Shown: one piece after another, positions 45,728 through 53,891 of the stretch
Layout of the letters: the number at the start of each line of letters is the position of its first letter
Position numbering within the stretch: position 1 is the first letter of the stretch
From: Planctomycetota bacterium
GTDB lineage: Bacteria > Planctomycetota > UBA1135
Reading direction: 5' to 3'
DNA: 64,000 nucleotides
Assembly: GCA_021776925.1 (NCBI GenBank)
Contig: JAJFFB010000170.1
Coordinates: forward strand, 1 to 64,000
The notes under the pieces: generated by a model
Seen by the model: the letters and a program-made list of their open reading frames with translations, nothing else
The model's database searches: none
What the model was told of the DNA's origin: nothing
Position numbers and translations under genes: made by a program

Positions 45728-47182
45728 CTAGACCCTGACCGAGGCTCTTTCGGCCGCCAGGGCCTCTAGGTGCTCGGCGGCGTCGGCGGTCGGATAAACG
45801 CCGGTGAAACAGCCGCTGCAGAATTCTTGGATCGCTTCGTTGCCCACCCGGGCCGCCGCCACCATGCGCTGGTGGTCGAGGTAGACCAGGTGGTCGGCGC
45901 CGATTTCATCACGCACCTCATCCACCGATCTCCCACGAGCGATGAAATCGTTCTTGGTCGCCATGTCGATGCCATAGGGGCACGCGGCGATCAGCGGCGG
46001 GGAAGTCGAGGCGAAATAAACACGCTTGGCCCCCACTCCGCGCGCCGCTTCGATAATGCGGCGCGAAGTGTTGCCGCGTACGATGGAATCGTCGACCAGA
46101 AGCACGTTCTTGCCCTCGAACTCAAGCGGGATCGGATTCAGCTTGCGCCGGATCGACGACTTGCGCACATCTTGGTTGGGCATGATGAAGGTGCGCCCGA
46201 TATAGCGATTCTTGATGAAGCCTTCGCGATAGGGCTTGTCGAGCGCATTGGCCATGCTCAATGCGGCGTCCCGCGCGCTGTCGGGAATCGGAATGACCAC
46301 GTCGGGCTCCGGCGCACCGCTGGACACCCACTGCTCGGCCAAGGCCTCGCCGAATCGCCGGCGGGTTTTGTACACCGAGATTTCGTCGAGGAAGGAATCG
46401 GGCCGGGCGAAATAGACCAGTTCAAAGATGCATGGGCGGTGCTCCTCATGGCCGACCTGGATCCACACCGGGTCCTTGCCCGGTTCGACCAGGATCGCTT
46501 CGCCGTTGCGCAGATCGCGCACGCGCTGGAAACCGAGGATGTCCAGAGCCACCGATTCGCTGGCCACCGCCCATTCAGGACCGTCTTCGGTGTCGCGGCG
46601 CCCGACCACGCACGGCTTGATGCCGGCCGGATCGCGGAAGGCGAAGAGAACGCCCTCGGACAAAATACCGACCACCGAATAGGCGCCTTTGGCGGTTTCG
46701 AAAGCGCGCGCGACCGCGGCGCGCACCCGCTCCTGGAGCGGCGGTTCGAGGCCCGCGTCACGTAGACCGCTGGCAAAGGCGTAGAGGATCGCCTCGACGT
46801 CGCAGGAGGACTCGAGCGTGATATTGTTTTGCGGATACATCCGCGACTTCAGGTCCAACCAGTTGGTGAGGTTGCCGTTGTGGGTCATGCCGACCCCGAA
46901 CGGGAAGTTGATATAGAAGGGTTGGGCGTCTTGTTCGCTGCCCATGCCGACGGTCGGATAGCGCACGTGCGCGATCGCCAGATTGCCCGTCAGGCGCTGC
47001 ATGTCGCGGGCGGAGAAAATATCCCGCACCATTCCGTTCTGCTTGCGCAGATGGAACATGCCGTCGAAAGACAGGATGCCGGCGGCGTCCTGGCCGCGAT
47101 GCTGCAGGGCGATCAGGCCCTCGTAAAGCTCAGGAGCTACGTCCTTGCCGGGTAGGCCGGCAATGCCGATGAATCCGCACAT
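45728..47182 (-). CDS. purF: Amidophosphoribosyltransferase
   Basis: 484 aa; first step of purine synthesis, making phosphoribosylamine from PRPP and glutamine. The catalytic nucleophile is the Cys exposed after Met removal (M-CGFIGIAG). The class II glutaminase domain spans about 1-235 (RYPTVGMGSEQDAQPF, HNGNLTNW) and the phosphoribosyltransferase domain follows with the PRPP loop NVLLVDDSIVRGNTSRRI. KNRYIGRTFIMPNQ is typical of PurF. ATG 47182 is required to put Cys at position 2. It lies 47 nt downstream of the selenouridine synthase gene. Confidence 0.95.
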   Translation of the reverse strand: MCGFIGIAGLPGKDVAPELYEGLIALQHRGQDAAGILSFDGMFHLRKQNGMVRDIFSARDMQRLTGNLAIAHVRYPTVGMGSEQDAQPFYINFPFGVGMTHNGNLTNWLDLKSRMYPQNNITLESSCDVEAILYAFASGLRDAGLEPPLQERVRAAVARAFETAKGAYSVVGILSEGVLFAFRDPAGIKPCVVGRRDTEDGPEWAVASESVALDILGFQRVRDLRNGEAILVEPGKDPVWIQVGHEEHRPCIFELVYFARPDSFLDEISVYKTRRRFGEALAEQWVSSGAPEPDVVIPIPDSARDAALSMANALDKPYREGFIKNRYIGRTFIMPNQDVRKSSIRRKLNPIPLEFEGKNVLLVDDSIVRGNTSRRIIEAARGVGAKRVYFASTSPPLIAACPYGIDMATKNDFIARGRSVDEVRDEIGADHLVYLDHQRMVAAARVGNEAIQEFCSGCFTGVYPTADAAEHLEALAAERASVRV

Positions 47183-47229
47183 GGAAGGTCGGGTGATGGA
47201 GGGGCCGCCGCTGGGCCAGATAAACCATT

Positions 47230-48375
47230 CTACCGCCTTGGCCTTGCGGACTGCCGACGCAGCTCCTCCAGGCGCGCGTTCAATTCCGGCGAGCCGAGAT
47301 CGAACTCTGCCAGCCAGTCGCGGCCGCGCTCGTCCCGCCGGTAGAGCGGATCGTAGTGGAGTTCGAGCAGGTCGCGCACCGCCGCGCGCCACTCCCCGCC
47401 GCGGATCTGTTGCTGCATGGCGTCGACCACCGTGCCGCCGAGTTTCTTGCGCAGACCCTGCAAAGCGGCGGCGGTCTGCTCGAGGCTGCCGTCTTCGACC
47501 AGATAGTCCTGCCCGAGCTGCTCGATGCGCTGCTCCATACCGGCGCACAAACGCACCTGGGCACCTGCGGTCATGGCCTGGAATAGCGGCGCCGGCAGCA
47601 CCACGTCGCCAACCTTGCGGCTCTCCCCTTCCACCCACCATGGTCCCTCGGCGTGCGCACCCGCTGCCAGCTGGTCGATCCGCTCGATCAGGCCACCCTC
47701 GAAAGCCCCCTGAGTGACCGGCTGCAGACCGACCGCCCCCAGCACCGAGGAACGATGTCCGGCCAGGCCCTCCAGATCGAGGGTGGTGCCGGGGTGGTCA
47801 CGCTCCAGAGCGCGCAAGATCAGGGTCTTGCCGACCCCGGTCTGACCACGCAGAACCAGGAAGGGAAGCTCAGCCGGAATCGCAGCCACCCGTTGCATCA
47901 CCCACTGCCGGTAGGCCTTGTATCCGCCCCTGAGCAGCACCGCCTGGTCAAAGCCGATCGCCCGCAGCAACAGCACCACCGACTGCGAGCGCAAGCCGCC
48001 GCGCCAGCAGTTCAGGATCAGCGGCTGCGAACCGAAGGAGCCGAGCGAGGACACCGCGGTCTGCAATGGCCGAGTCTGCGCCGGGTCGGCGCGCAACTCG
48101 ACGGCGAGGCGTTCAAAGGCACTGGCCCATCGCTCAGGCTCGACTTCGACCCCGAGGATCTGATCCAACAGCCGGCCCAGCCGCTGGCGCGTCAGGCTCA
48201 GCCCTTTCTCGAAGGCGGCCGCTGGCGAGACCTGCTTGAACAGGGTGCCGACCAGGGCGCGCTGATCGTCTTCGAAGAGCGGCACGTTGAGCGCCCCGGG
48301 CAGGTGGTCGCGGGCGAACTCGGACGGACTGCGCAGGTCGACCAGCCGCGGCCGCAGCTGCACACCGCTCGGCAT
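47230..48375 (-). CDS. mnmH: tRNA 2-selenouridine synthase (rhodanese + P-loop)
   Basis: 381 aa. MnmH/SelU/YbbB exchanges sulphur for selenium at U34 of certain tRNAs using selenophosphate. The rhodanese domain spans about 8-160 with LVDLRSPSEFARDHLPGALN, the essential Cys C123 in LNCWRGGLRSQS, and RGGYKAYRQWV. The P-loop domain follows with Walker A GQTGVGKT (177-184), DLEGLAGHRSSVLG and WVEGESRKVGDVVLP, all hallmarks of this enzyme. ATG 48375 gives a length close to E. coli MnmH (364 aa); upstream residues in frame look non-homologous. Its presence implies a selenophosphate supply, fitting the selenoprotein at 10.2 kb. Confidence 0.92.
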   Translation of the reverse strand: MPSGVQLRPRLVDLRSPSEFARDHLPGALNVPLFEDDQRALVGTLFKQVSPAAAFEKGLSLTRQRLGRLLDQILGVEVEPERWASAFERLAVELRADPAQTRPLQTAVSSLGSFGSQPLILNCWRGGLRSQSVVLLLRAIGFDQAVLLRGGYKAYRQWVMQRVAAIPAELPFLVLRGQTGVGKTLILRALERDHPGTTLDLEGLAGHRSSVLGAVGLQPVTQGAFEGGLIERIDQLAAGAHAEGPWWVEGESRKVGDVVLPAPLFQAMTAGAQVRLCAGMEQRIEQLGQDYLVEDGSLEQTAAALQGLRKKLGGTVVDAMQQQIRGGEWRAAVRDLLELHYDPLYRRDERGRDWLAEFDLGSPELNARLEELRRQSARPRR

Positions 48376-48495
48376 CGGGAGGACGCCCGGTTCATCGCCT
48401 GGCTCTACACCCGGTCCCCTGCCAGGGCTGGAGCCCAGGCTGGAAATCAGGTCCGGATAGGTGAGGGTGGGAAGACGCACGCCGGTCCGGGATTC

Positions 48496-48501
48496 TAGAA
48501 T
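48496..48501 (+). promoter_or_regulatory. TAGAAT -10 box in a GATTCTAGAATC palindrome
   Basis: GATTCTAGAATC (48491-48502) gives TAGAAT on both strands. On the plus strand it is 10 nt before the transaldolase ATG at 48512; on the minus strand it could serve the mnmH transcript. The palindrome might be a shared bidirectional promoter or operator. Confidence 0.35.
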
Positions 48502-48511
48502 CCTGGGGCCG

Positions 48512-49771
48512 ATGACCGATTCCCCCGCAATCGCTTCTTCCCAGCTCGCAGCTCTGATCCGCGAAGGCGTGTCCGAAGAGCTGCTGCACGCCGAATCCAA
48601 TCCGCATTGGACCGCACTCAAGGCGGCCGGAACCGAGCCGTGGCTCGACACCGGCGACATGGACGAAGCCGCGCGGCTGTGGTCGCATGAGTTCACCGCC
48701 TTGACCACCAACAACTCGCTGCTCAACAAGGAAATCCAGAAAGGCCTGTACGACGACTGGATCCCGAGCGCCGCCGCCGCGGTCCGGGCCGACCACCCCG
48801 GCATCGGCGTCGAAGAGCTGATTCTAGAAATCGCCTTTGCACTGAACGCTCGCCACGGCCTGCGCCTGGTCGAGCGCTTCGGTGCCTACGTCTCGGTCGA
48901 GCTGCACACCGATCTGGCCCACGACGTCGAGCGATCCCTTTCCTATGGGCGCCGCTATGCCGCCTTGTGTGACAAGTTCATCGTCAAGGTGCCGCTGAGT
49001 CCCGCCGGGCTGGTGGCGGCGCGCCGCCTCGAGGAAGAAGGCATTCCGGTCAACTTCACCCTCGGCTTCAGTGCGCGTCAGAATCACCTGATCACCTGCG
49101 CCGCGCGGCCGAGCTGGCTCAACGTTTTCCTCGGCCGGCTCAACGCCTACGCCGCCGGCGAAGGTCTGGGCGATGGCGACTGGGTTGGCGAGCGCGCGCT
49201 GATGGCGTCACAGGCCACGGTGCACGAACTGCGCCAGCAGCTGGGAGTTTCGACCCGCCAGATCGCGGCGAGCATGCGCACCGGCGAACAGGTCAGCACC
49301 CTGGCCGGGGTCGATGTCTACACCATGCCGATCGCCGTCGCCGAAGGCTACCTGGCGCAGGCGGGCGACCCCGCCGAACTGCGCGACCGCACCGCCGAGG
49401 ACTACCAGCCGCAGTGGGCCGAGGGCATCGACCCGAGCGCCGAAGGAGTCGAAGCCCTGTGGGAAATCAGCCCAGCGCTGCGGGCGGCGTGCGCCGAAAT
49501 CGCTGAGGTCAATCCTGCCGATTTGAGTGCGGAGGGCATTCTCAGCACCCTGCACGCAGCGGGCTGCGACGACATCTTCCCGCAATTGAGTGAGGAAGAG
49601 ACCGGCACCCTGATCGCCGAGGGCAAGGCACCGCGGCGCGAGACCTGGCGCGACGCCTTGGCCAGCGGTCGTTACGGCCTGGACAGCCTGTTCACTCTCG
49701 CAGGTTTTTACGCCTTCGCCCAGGACCAGGCCGCTCTCGACGAACGCATCCGCCGCTTCCTGCAGGATTGA
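48512..49771 (+). CDS. Transaldolase family protein
   Basis: 419 aa TIM-barrel. FTALTTNNSLLNKEI is the N-terminal substrate segment, KFIVKVPLSPAG carries the Schiff-base lysine (VKVP), and NFTLGFSARQ and ERALMASQATVHEL follow the transaldolase order. It moves dihydroxyacetone units between sugar phosphates in the pentose phosphate pathway. The C-terminal 90 residues exceed the compact fructose-6-phosphate aldolase type, closer to Tal found fused or adjacent to glucose-6-phosphate isomerase in other bacteria. It stands alone, divergent from mnmH. Confidence 0.85.
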   Translation: MTDSPAIASSQLAALIREGVSEELLHAESNPHWTALKAAGTEPWLDTGDMDEAARLWSHEFTALTTNNSLLNKEIQKGLYDDWIPSAAAAVRADHPGIGVEELILEIAFALNARHGLRLVERFGAYVSVELHTDLAHDVERSLSYGRRYAALCDKFIVKVPLSPAGLVAARRLEEEGIPVNFTLGFSARQNHLITCAARPSWLNVFLGRLNAYAAGEGLGDGDWVGERALMASQATVHELRQQLGVSTRQIAASMRTGEQVSTLAGVDVYTMPIAVAEGYLAQAGDPAELRDRTAEDYQPQWAEGIDPSAEGVEALWEISPALRAACAEIAEVNPADLSAEGILSTLHAAGCDDIFPQLSEEETGTLIAEGKAPRRETWRDALASGRYGLDSLFTLAGFYAFAQDQAALDERIRRFLQD

Positions 49772-49828
49772 ATCGGCTCGTGCGGCGTCCCCCGCCGCCG
49801 CCGGCCAGCAAACCGGTCAGGGCCGTAC

Positions 49829-50836
49829 TCAGCGGCGCCAACCGCCGCCGCGTCGACCACCGCCGCTGCGCTCGCGCTCCGGAGGAGGCCCTCCGCCGGG
49901 TGGTGGCGGCGGCACCGCGCCCTCCTTTCCTTCCGGTGGTGGGCCATGACCGGGCCCGCGGCGTCCGTTGCGCCCCTGCCAACCGCGCCGTTCGGGCCGC
50001 GGCAGCAATCCTTGAATCATGAACTCGCGCATCTTCTGGAAGAACTCGCGCGGCGCTAGCTGCTCGATCCGGGCGCGGTCCTTGGGTGGAATCTGGTTCT
50101 TGGTCCAGAAGCCGGTCTGGTCGAGTTCCTGGAGTTTCTTCCATACACGCACCAGTTCGATCTGCGCCCACATACGGTCGGCGCTGCCCGATTTGACCAG
50201 CTGCTCGACCGCGACCTTGCCGAGCCACCCTTCTTCGACGTAGGCGTTGAGCTTTTCGATGCCGTAGCTCAGCCGCCGTTCGCTGTAGTTGCTACGGGCG
50301 ATGGCCAGCCGCTCGTCCAGCGGCAACTGACGGTAGCGCTGCCAATCCTGGGGACTGCGCTGGCGAAAATCCTTGGAGCGCTCATCGAAATGCTTGCGCA
50401 TCAGGCGCTGGATCGCCCGCCGCTGTTCGTGAGGAGGCAGTGCTTCGATGCGCTTGCGTTCTTCCTCAGGAAGCTGGGCCAGCGCCGCTTCGGCTTCCTT
50501 TTGAATGCGTTCGGCACGCCGCTGCATTTCTGCCTGGGCCTCGGGATCGAGATCGCGAAAGCGATCCATGCGCTTGCGGAAGTCGTGCTTTTCCTGGTCG
50601 GAAAGTTTCTCCCACCATGCGCGCCACTCCCTGTCGGTGCGCTGCGGGGGTTCTTGCTTGTTTTTCTTGGTCTTGGCTGAGGGGGCGGGTTCTTGCTGGC
50701 TCTGTTCGGTCTTGGCGGTCGGCGGCACATCGGCATCCACCTGTCCCACATGTCCCACATGTCTCACCTGTCCCACATGCATTGGCAAGGGCGGCAACGC
50801 AGAGGGCACCAGCATGAGCAAAGCGGTGACCAGCAT
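49829..50836 (-). CDS. DUF3106-like periplasmic protein in an ECF sigma operon
   Basis: 335 aa. Signal peptide MLVTALLMLVPSALPP, then a linker containing a 9-nt tandem repeat (HVGQVRHVGHVGQV), a Lys/Gln-rich spacer and charged helices (WWEKLSDQEKHDFRKRMDRFRDLDPEAQ) resembling DUF3106 and CpxP-like stress sensors. The C-terminal 55 residues are Gly/Pro/Arg low complexity (PPPPPGGGPPPE). Its ATG overlaps the stop of the anti-sigma candidate by 1 nt (TGATG), so it probably belongs to the same envelope-stress circuit. Confidence 0.65.
   Translation of the reverse strand: MLVTALLMLVPSALPPLPMHVGQVRHVGHVGQVDADVPPTAKTEQSQQEPAPSAKTKKNKQEPPQRTDREWRAWWEKLSDQEKHDFRKRMDRFRDLDPEAQAEMQRRAERIQKEAEAALAQLPEEERKRIEALPPHEQRRAIQRLMRKHFDERSKDFRQRSPQDWQRYRQLPLDERLAIARSNYSERRLSYGIEKLNAYVEEGWLGKVAVEQLVKSGSADRMWAQIELVRVWKKLQELDQTGFWTKNQIPPKDRARIEQLAPREFFQKMREFMIQGLLPRPERRGWQGRNGRRGPGHGPPPEGKEGAVPPPPPGGGPPPERERSGGGRRGGGWRR
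50738..50779. repeat. 9-nt tandem repeat (CACATGTCC family)
   Basis: Four full units (CACCTGTCC, CACATGTCC, CACATGTCT, CACCTGTCC) plus a partial CACATG, in frame within the DUF3106-like gene, encoding GQV/RHV/GHV/GQV repeats on the minus strand. Confidence 0.8.
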
Positions 50837-51282
50837 CAGTCTTCTTCGGCGAGCTCGGGGTCGTCCTGATGGAAGAGGAATTCCAACTGATCGTCGGTGG
50901 CCAGCTCCCAGGTCTCGAGGATCTCGCGGTTGCGGAAGATCTCTTGGATGTCGGAGACCGCCAGATCGCCGCCATCGTCGACCTCGATCACGGCGAAACC
51001 GGAGCCCTCGCCAGCGCCGAGCCAGTAGCCACCGGTGATCAGCAGCAACGCGGCGGCGGCGGTCAGGCCGGCCTGGGCCAGGCGCTTGCCGAAGCTCAGC
51101 CGCCAGATTGGAGCCAAGCCGGTGCGTGGCATGTCCGCCAAGCCGGTGCAGGGCACCTCGGCCACACCGGGGTCATCGTGTTGCAGACGCTGGTGCAGCC
51201 GTTCGGCGAATCCCTCGGGTACCTCGGCACCCGGGCACTGGTCGAGCATGTCGTCCAGCCAGAAATCGTTATTGTTCGGCAT
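50836..51282 (-). CDS. Candidate anti-sigma factor (single-pass membrane protein)
   Basis: 148 aa. N-terminal cytoplasmic segment FWLDDMLDQCPGAEVPEGFAERLHQRL, a linker with two 8-residue repeats (CTGLADMP, RTGLAPIW), one membrane helix (LTAAAALLLITGGYWLGAG, about 74-92) and an acidic periplasmic tail. It overlaps the ECF sigma gene by 14 nt. Gene order and topology are those of a membrane anti-sigma factor; there is no zinc HxxxCxxC motif, so it is not a ZAS-type protein. Confidence 0.6.
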   Translation of the reverse strand: MPNNNDFWLDDMLDQCPGAEVPEGFAERLHQRLQHDDPGVAEVPCTGLADMPRTGLAPIWRLSFGKRLAQAGLTAAAALLLITGGYWLGAGEGSGFAVIEVDDGGDLAVSDIQEIFRNREILETWELATDDQLEFLFHQDDPELAEED

Positions 51283-51850
51283 CCCGGTACGGCTGAAGTG
51301 AGTCGCGCAGATGAGTGCGCGCGCGATGTAGGAGTGATTTGACGGCTTTTGGGCTGATTCCGAGGATTTCTCCGATTTCGGTCAGATCCAGCCCATCGTA
51401 ATGCTGAAACACCAGCGCGGATCGCTGGTTCTCCGGTAACTCTGCCAGGGCGTTGGCCACCAGCCGCGCCCAATTCCCCTGGTCCAACGGAACATCTGGA
51501 GTCAGGGAGTCGGGGTTTTGCAGGCCAACGTCGCGGCCCTGGTCGTCGACCGGCAGCGCGGACAACTTGTTGCGCTTGTCATCCCGCGAGCGGTTCAGCG
51601 CCAGGTTGTAAGTGATTCGGTATAGGAAGGTGGTCAGCTTGCCGCGCGGCTGGTAGCGCTCGCGCGCCCGATAAAGGCGCACGAAGGCCTCTTGGGCGAG
51701 GTCTTCGAGCAGAGCGTGCGGCCCGAGCAGGCGCCGCAGCATGTGGAAGACCGGCCCCTGGAACTCCTCGACAATCTGGTCGAAGGCGGCGTTGTCCCCT
51801 CGCTGGAAGGCGAGCATCAGCTGCACCCCGCGGTCGTCGTGCTCAGCCAC
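51269..51850 (-). CDS. ECF (RpoE-type) RNA polymerase sigma factor
   Basis: 193 aa from GTG 51850. Region 2 (MLAFQRGDNAAFDQIVEEF, LLEDLAQEAFVRLYRARERY, GKLTTFLYRITYNLALNRSRDDKR) and region 4 (ALAELPENQRSALVFQHYDGLDLTEIGEILGISPKAVKSLLHRARTHL) are complete. GTG 51850 is chosen over the ATG at 52024 because a GGAGG lies 5 nt upstream and the longer form would overlap the signal peptidase gene by 182 nt with Pro/Thr-rich filler. It overlaps lepB by 8 nt and the anti-sigma candidate by 14 nt. Confidence 0.88.
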   Translation of the reverse strand: MAEHDDRGVQLMLAFQRGDNAAFDQIVEEFQGPVFHMLRRLLGPHALLEDLAQEAFVRLYRARERYQPRGKLTTFLYRITYNLALNRSRDDKRNKLSALPVDDQGRDVGLQNPDSLTPDVPLDQGNWARLVANALAELPENQRSALVFQHYDGLDLTEIGEILGISPKAVKSLLHRARTHLRDSLQPYRDAEQ

Positions 51851-52403
51851 CGCTTCCTCCGGCGTCGGCTGCTCCGTGGTCGGGCTCGACGTCGTCACGC
51901 GCTCCGGGATCGGCTGCAGAAGCTCGCCGCCAGGGCCAGATGCGTCCGACCACCCGCCGCCGCAGATCGGCGCGGGGGACGGGCCCGTAGTGGCGGGAGT
52001 CGTGGCTTGCCGCGGAATGGTCACCGACGAGGTAGAAATGTCCAGCAGGGAGGCGTGCGCTTTCCCTGCCGACGGAACCCCAGCGGGTGACCGAGGTGAC
52101 GACCGGATTGCGCCCGTTTTCGGCTCCCGTTGAGCTGCTCAACAAGTCGGGAGCCTGCCCGGGCAGCCCGGCCACGCGCTTGAGCACGGTGCGGCGGCTG
52201 CCGGGCTCGTGCATCAGCACGCAATCGCCCTGCTGTGGTCCGCTCCAGATCGGCGCCGTGATCAGCACATCGCCCGGCCGGTAGGTCGGCAGCATCGAAA
52301 CGCCCTCGACGCGCACCGGGCGAAACCAGATCGCCAGCAGCAGGCCGCCACCCAGGCCGAGCCAGCGCAGGCGGCGGCGCCGGCGCAAACGGCGGTCCGA
52401 CAT
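51843..52403 (-). CDS. lepB: Signal peptidase I
   Basis: 186 aa. After a basic start, one membrane helix (WLGLGGGLLLAIWF) precedes the S26 core: catalytic S36 in VEGVSMLPTYRPGD, Lys K75 in RRTVLKRVAGLPG, and the box FYLVGDHSAASHDSRHYGPVP. It removes signal peptides from exported proteins. It is shorter than E. coli LepB, as in many bacteria with a single-pass enzyme. Its 3' end overlaps the ECF sigma start by 8 nt and it begins 12 nt after the MgtE membrane-domain ORF, so all are likely one transcript. Confidence 0.9.
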   Translation of the reverse strand: MSDRRLRRRRRLRWLGLGGGLLLAIWFRPVRVEGVSMLPTYRPGDVLITAPIWSGPQQGDCVLMHEPGSRRTVLKRVAGLPGQAPDLLSSSTGAENGRNPVVTSVTRWGSVGRESARLPAGHFYLVGDHSAASHDSRHYGPVPRADLRRRVVGRIWPWRRASAADPGARDDVEPDHGAADAGGSGG

Positions 52404-52414
52404 AGGGGGCGCGG

Positions 52415-53059
52415 TCAAGAGATCAGCAGAAAATGTGCGGTCAGGAAGAAGATGACCACCGCCGAAAGGTCGGAGACCGCGATCATCAAGGGCCCGGAGA
52501 CCACCGCCGGGTCGCCGCCGAGCGCCTCGGTACCCATGGCGATGCCGCTGGCGACGGTGGTGGTCCAGGTCATGGCGATGACCAGCGCCAATCCCAACGC
52601 CGACCCGATGGCGATGGAATCGGTGAACAGCGCCGCCGTAGGCACCGCGATGATTCCGCACAGGAGTCCGAGCAGGGCTCCGACCTGCACCTCGTTGAGG
52701 AAAACGCGGGTTCGTCTGCCCTCGGATATCTGCCCCACGGCGAAACCTCGCACCAGCACCGCGGAGGTCTGCATGCCGACCGTTCCCGATAGCGCCAGCA
52801 CCATCGGGATGAAGCCGATCACCGTGCTCCACACGGCGGGCTGCGCCTCGCCGAGCGGGCCGCCGTTGTCGCCGAGGAGCGCGGCGGCGGCAGGAGCGAA
52901 ATGATCGACCACCCGCGACATCAGCAGACCGGCGACCACCGGGATGGCCAGCATCGGCGCGCGACTGATGACTTTGGACCTCACGGTTTCAGAAGCGTCG
53001 GCCTCGGCGCCGGCGCCGGCCAGCAGCAGGGCGTCTTCGGAACCCTCTCCTTCGAGCAC
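52415..53059 (-). CDS. mgtE: MgtE magnesium transporter, membrane domain (3' half of split gene)
   Basis: 214 aa beginning with GTG directly after the TAA that ends the upstream half. The sequence is the connecting helix and five-helix pore of MgtE (SRAPMLAIPVVAGLLMSRVVDHF, VIGFIPMVLALSGTVGMQTSAVLVRG, and ALGGDPAVVSGPLMIAVSDLSAV with the Mg2+-coordinating Asp/Pro region). Its first residues (VLEGEGSEDALLLAGAG) match the end of the MgtE cytosolic part, so this is one gene interrupted by a single TAA. Either the pieces are made separately by stop-start coupling (TAAGTG) or the gene is inactive. Confidence 0.8.
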   Translation of the reverse strand: MLEGEGSEDALLLAGAGAEADASETVRSKVISRAPMLAIPVVAGLLMSRVVDHFAPAAAALLGDNGGPLGEAQPAVWSTVIGFIPMVLALSGTVGMQTSAVLVRGFAVGQISEGRRTRVFLNEVQVGALLGLLCGIIAVPTAALFTDSIAIGSALGLALVIAMTWTTTVASGIAMGTEALGGDPAVVSGPLMIAVSDLSAVVIFFLTAHFLLIS

Positions 53060-53824
53060 TTAGAGGGCGTCGTCGGCGGTGACGATGCCGACCACCAGGC
53101 CGCGCGCGTCGACCACCGGGATCGCCGACAGGTTGTAGTGCAGGATACGGTGGGCGACGTCTTCCTGGTCTTCGTCGACCTTGGCCAGGATCACGTCCGG
53201 GACCATCAGTTCGCGCACCTCCTGGTGGATCCCGCCCTCGATCAGCTCACGCGAGCTGACCACCCCGCGCAGACCGCCCTTGGCATCGGTGACGTAGATC
53301 GAGTGGATGGTCTCGGCCTCGTCGTCGGCGCGGCGGATGCGCTTGAGCAGGTCGCCGACTCGTTCATCCGGGTCGGCGGTGATGAACTCGGTGGTCATCA
53401 GGCCGCCGGCGCTGTCCGCAGGGTATTCGGACAGATGGCGCAGATCGGAGGCGTCGTCCGGCTCGACGAAACACAGCACCTGGTGGCGCACCTCGTCGGG
53501 CAGTAGATCGAGGAGGTCGGTGCCGTCGTCGGGGGGAATATGCTCGAGCAGGCGCGCGATGACCTCCGGACCCTGGCCCTCGAGCAGCGTCTCGGCCAGT
53601 TTGGGCTCGGCCTCGGCGAGCACGCCGGCCTGGTCTTCCTCGGGCAGGCTGGCCCACAGCAGCCTGGCCTGGTCGCGTTCGAACTCGAACCACAGCACGT
53701 CGGCGATATCGGCCGCGTGATGCCCCTCGTCAGGCTTGAACGCGGTGCCCCCTGGTTGCTCCAGGTGCTGCTGCAGAGCCTGGAGAACCTGATGTCGCAT
53801 CTCGCGCCTGCGGTTCCGGGGCAT
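53060..53824 (-). CDS. mgtE: MgtE magnesium transporter, cytosolic N and CBS domains (5' half of split gene)
   Basis: 254 aa from ATG 53824. MgtE N domain at about 1-130 (LLWASLPEEDQAGVLAEAEPKLAETLLE, LLDLLPDEVRHQVL) and two CBS motifs at about 135-254 (SAGGLMTTEFITADPDERVGDLL, ELMVPDVILAKVDEDQEDVAHRI). It ends VVGIVTADDAL-TAA where intact MgtE reads on into the pore domain in the same frame. Together the halves give 468 residues, normal for MgtE. A TAACAT box 7 nt before ATG 53824 marks the probable promoter. Confidence 0.8.
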   Translation of the reverse strand: MPRNRRREMRHQVLQALQQHLEQPGGTAFKPDEGHHAADIADVLWFEFERDQARLLWASLPEEDQAGVLAEAEPKLAETLLEGQGPEVIARLLEHIPPDDGTDLLDLLPDEVRHQVLCFVEPDDASDLRHLSEYPADSAGGLMTTEFITADPDERVGDLLKRIRRADDEAETIHSIYVTDAKGGLRGVVSSRELIEGGIHQEVRELMVPDVILAKVDEDQEDVAHRILHYNLSAIPVVDARGLVVGIVTADDAL

Positions 53825-53831
53825 GGACCGT

Positions 53832-53837
53832 ATGTTA
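53832..53837 (-). promoter_or_regulatory. TAACAT -10 box for the mgtE-lepB-ECF set
   Basis: TAACAT on the minus strand, 7 nt before ATG 53824, with no Shine-Dalgarno sequence between. Confidence 0.35.
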
Positions 53838-53891
53838 GCGGACGCCATGGCCCGATCCCGGCGGCGCACCTAGAATCAAGAGGCCGCCAAT

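Noticed and set aside
48376..48804. Longer mnmH with about 140 extra N-terminal residues
   Set aside because: Runs antisense into the transaldolase gene and has no family similarity; ATG 48375 matches the family length.
51850..52024. N-terminal extension of the ECF sigma factor to ATG 52024
   Set aside because: Pro/Thr-rich non-homologous residues lying within lepB; GTG 51850 has a GGAGG ribosome binding site.
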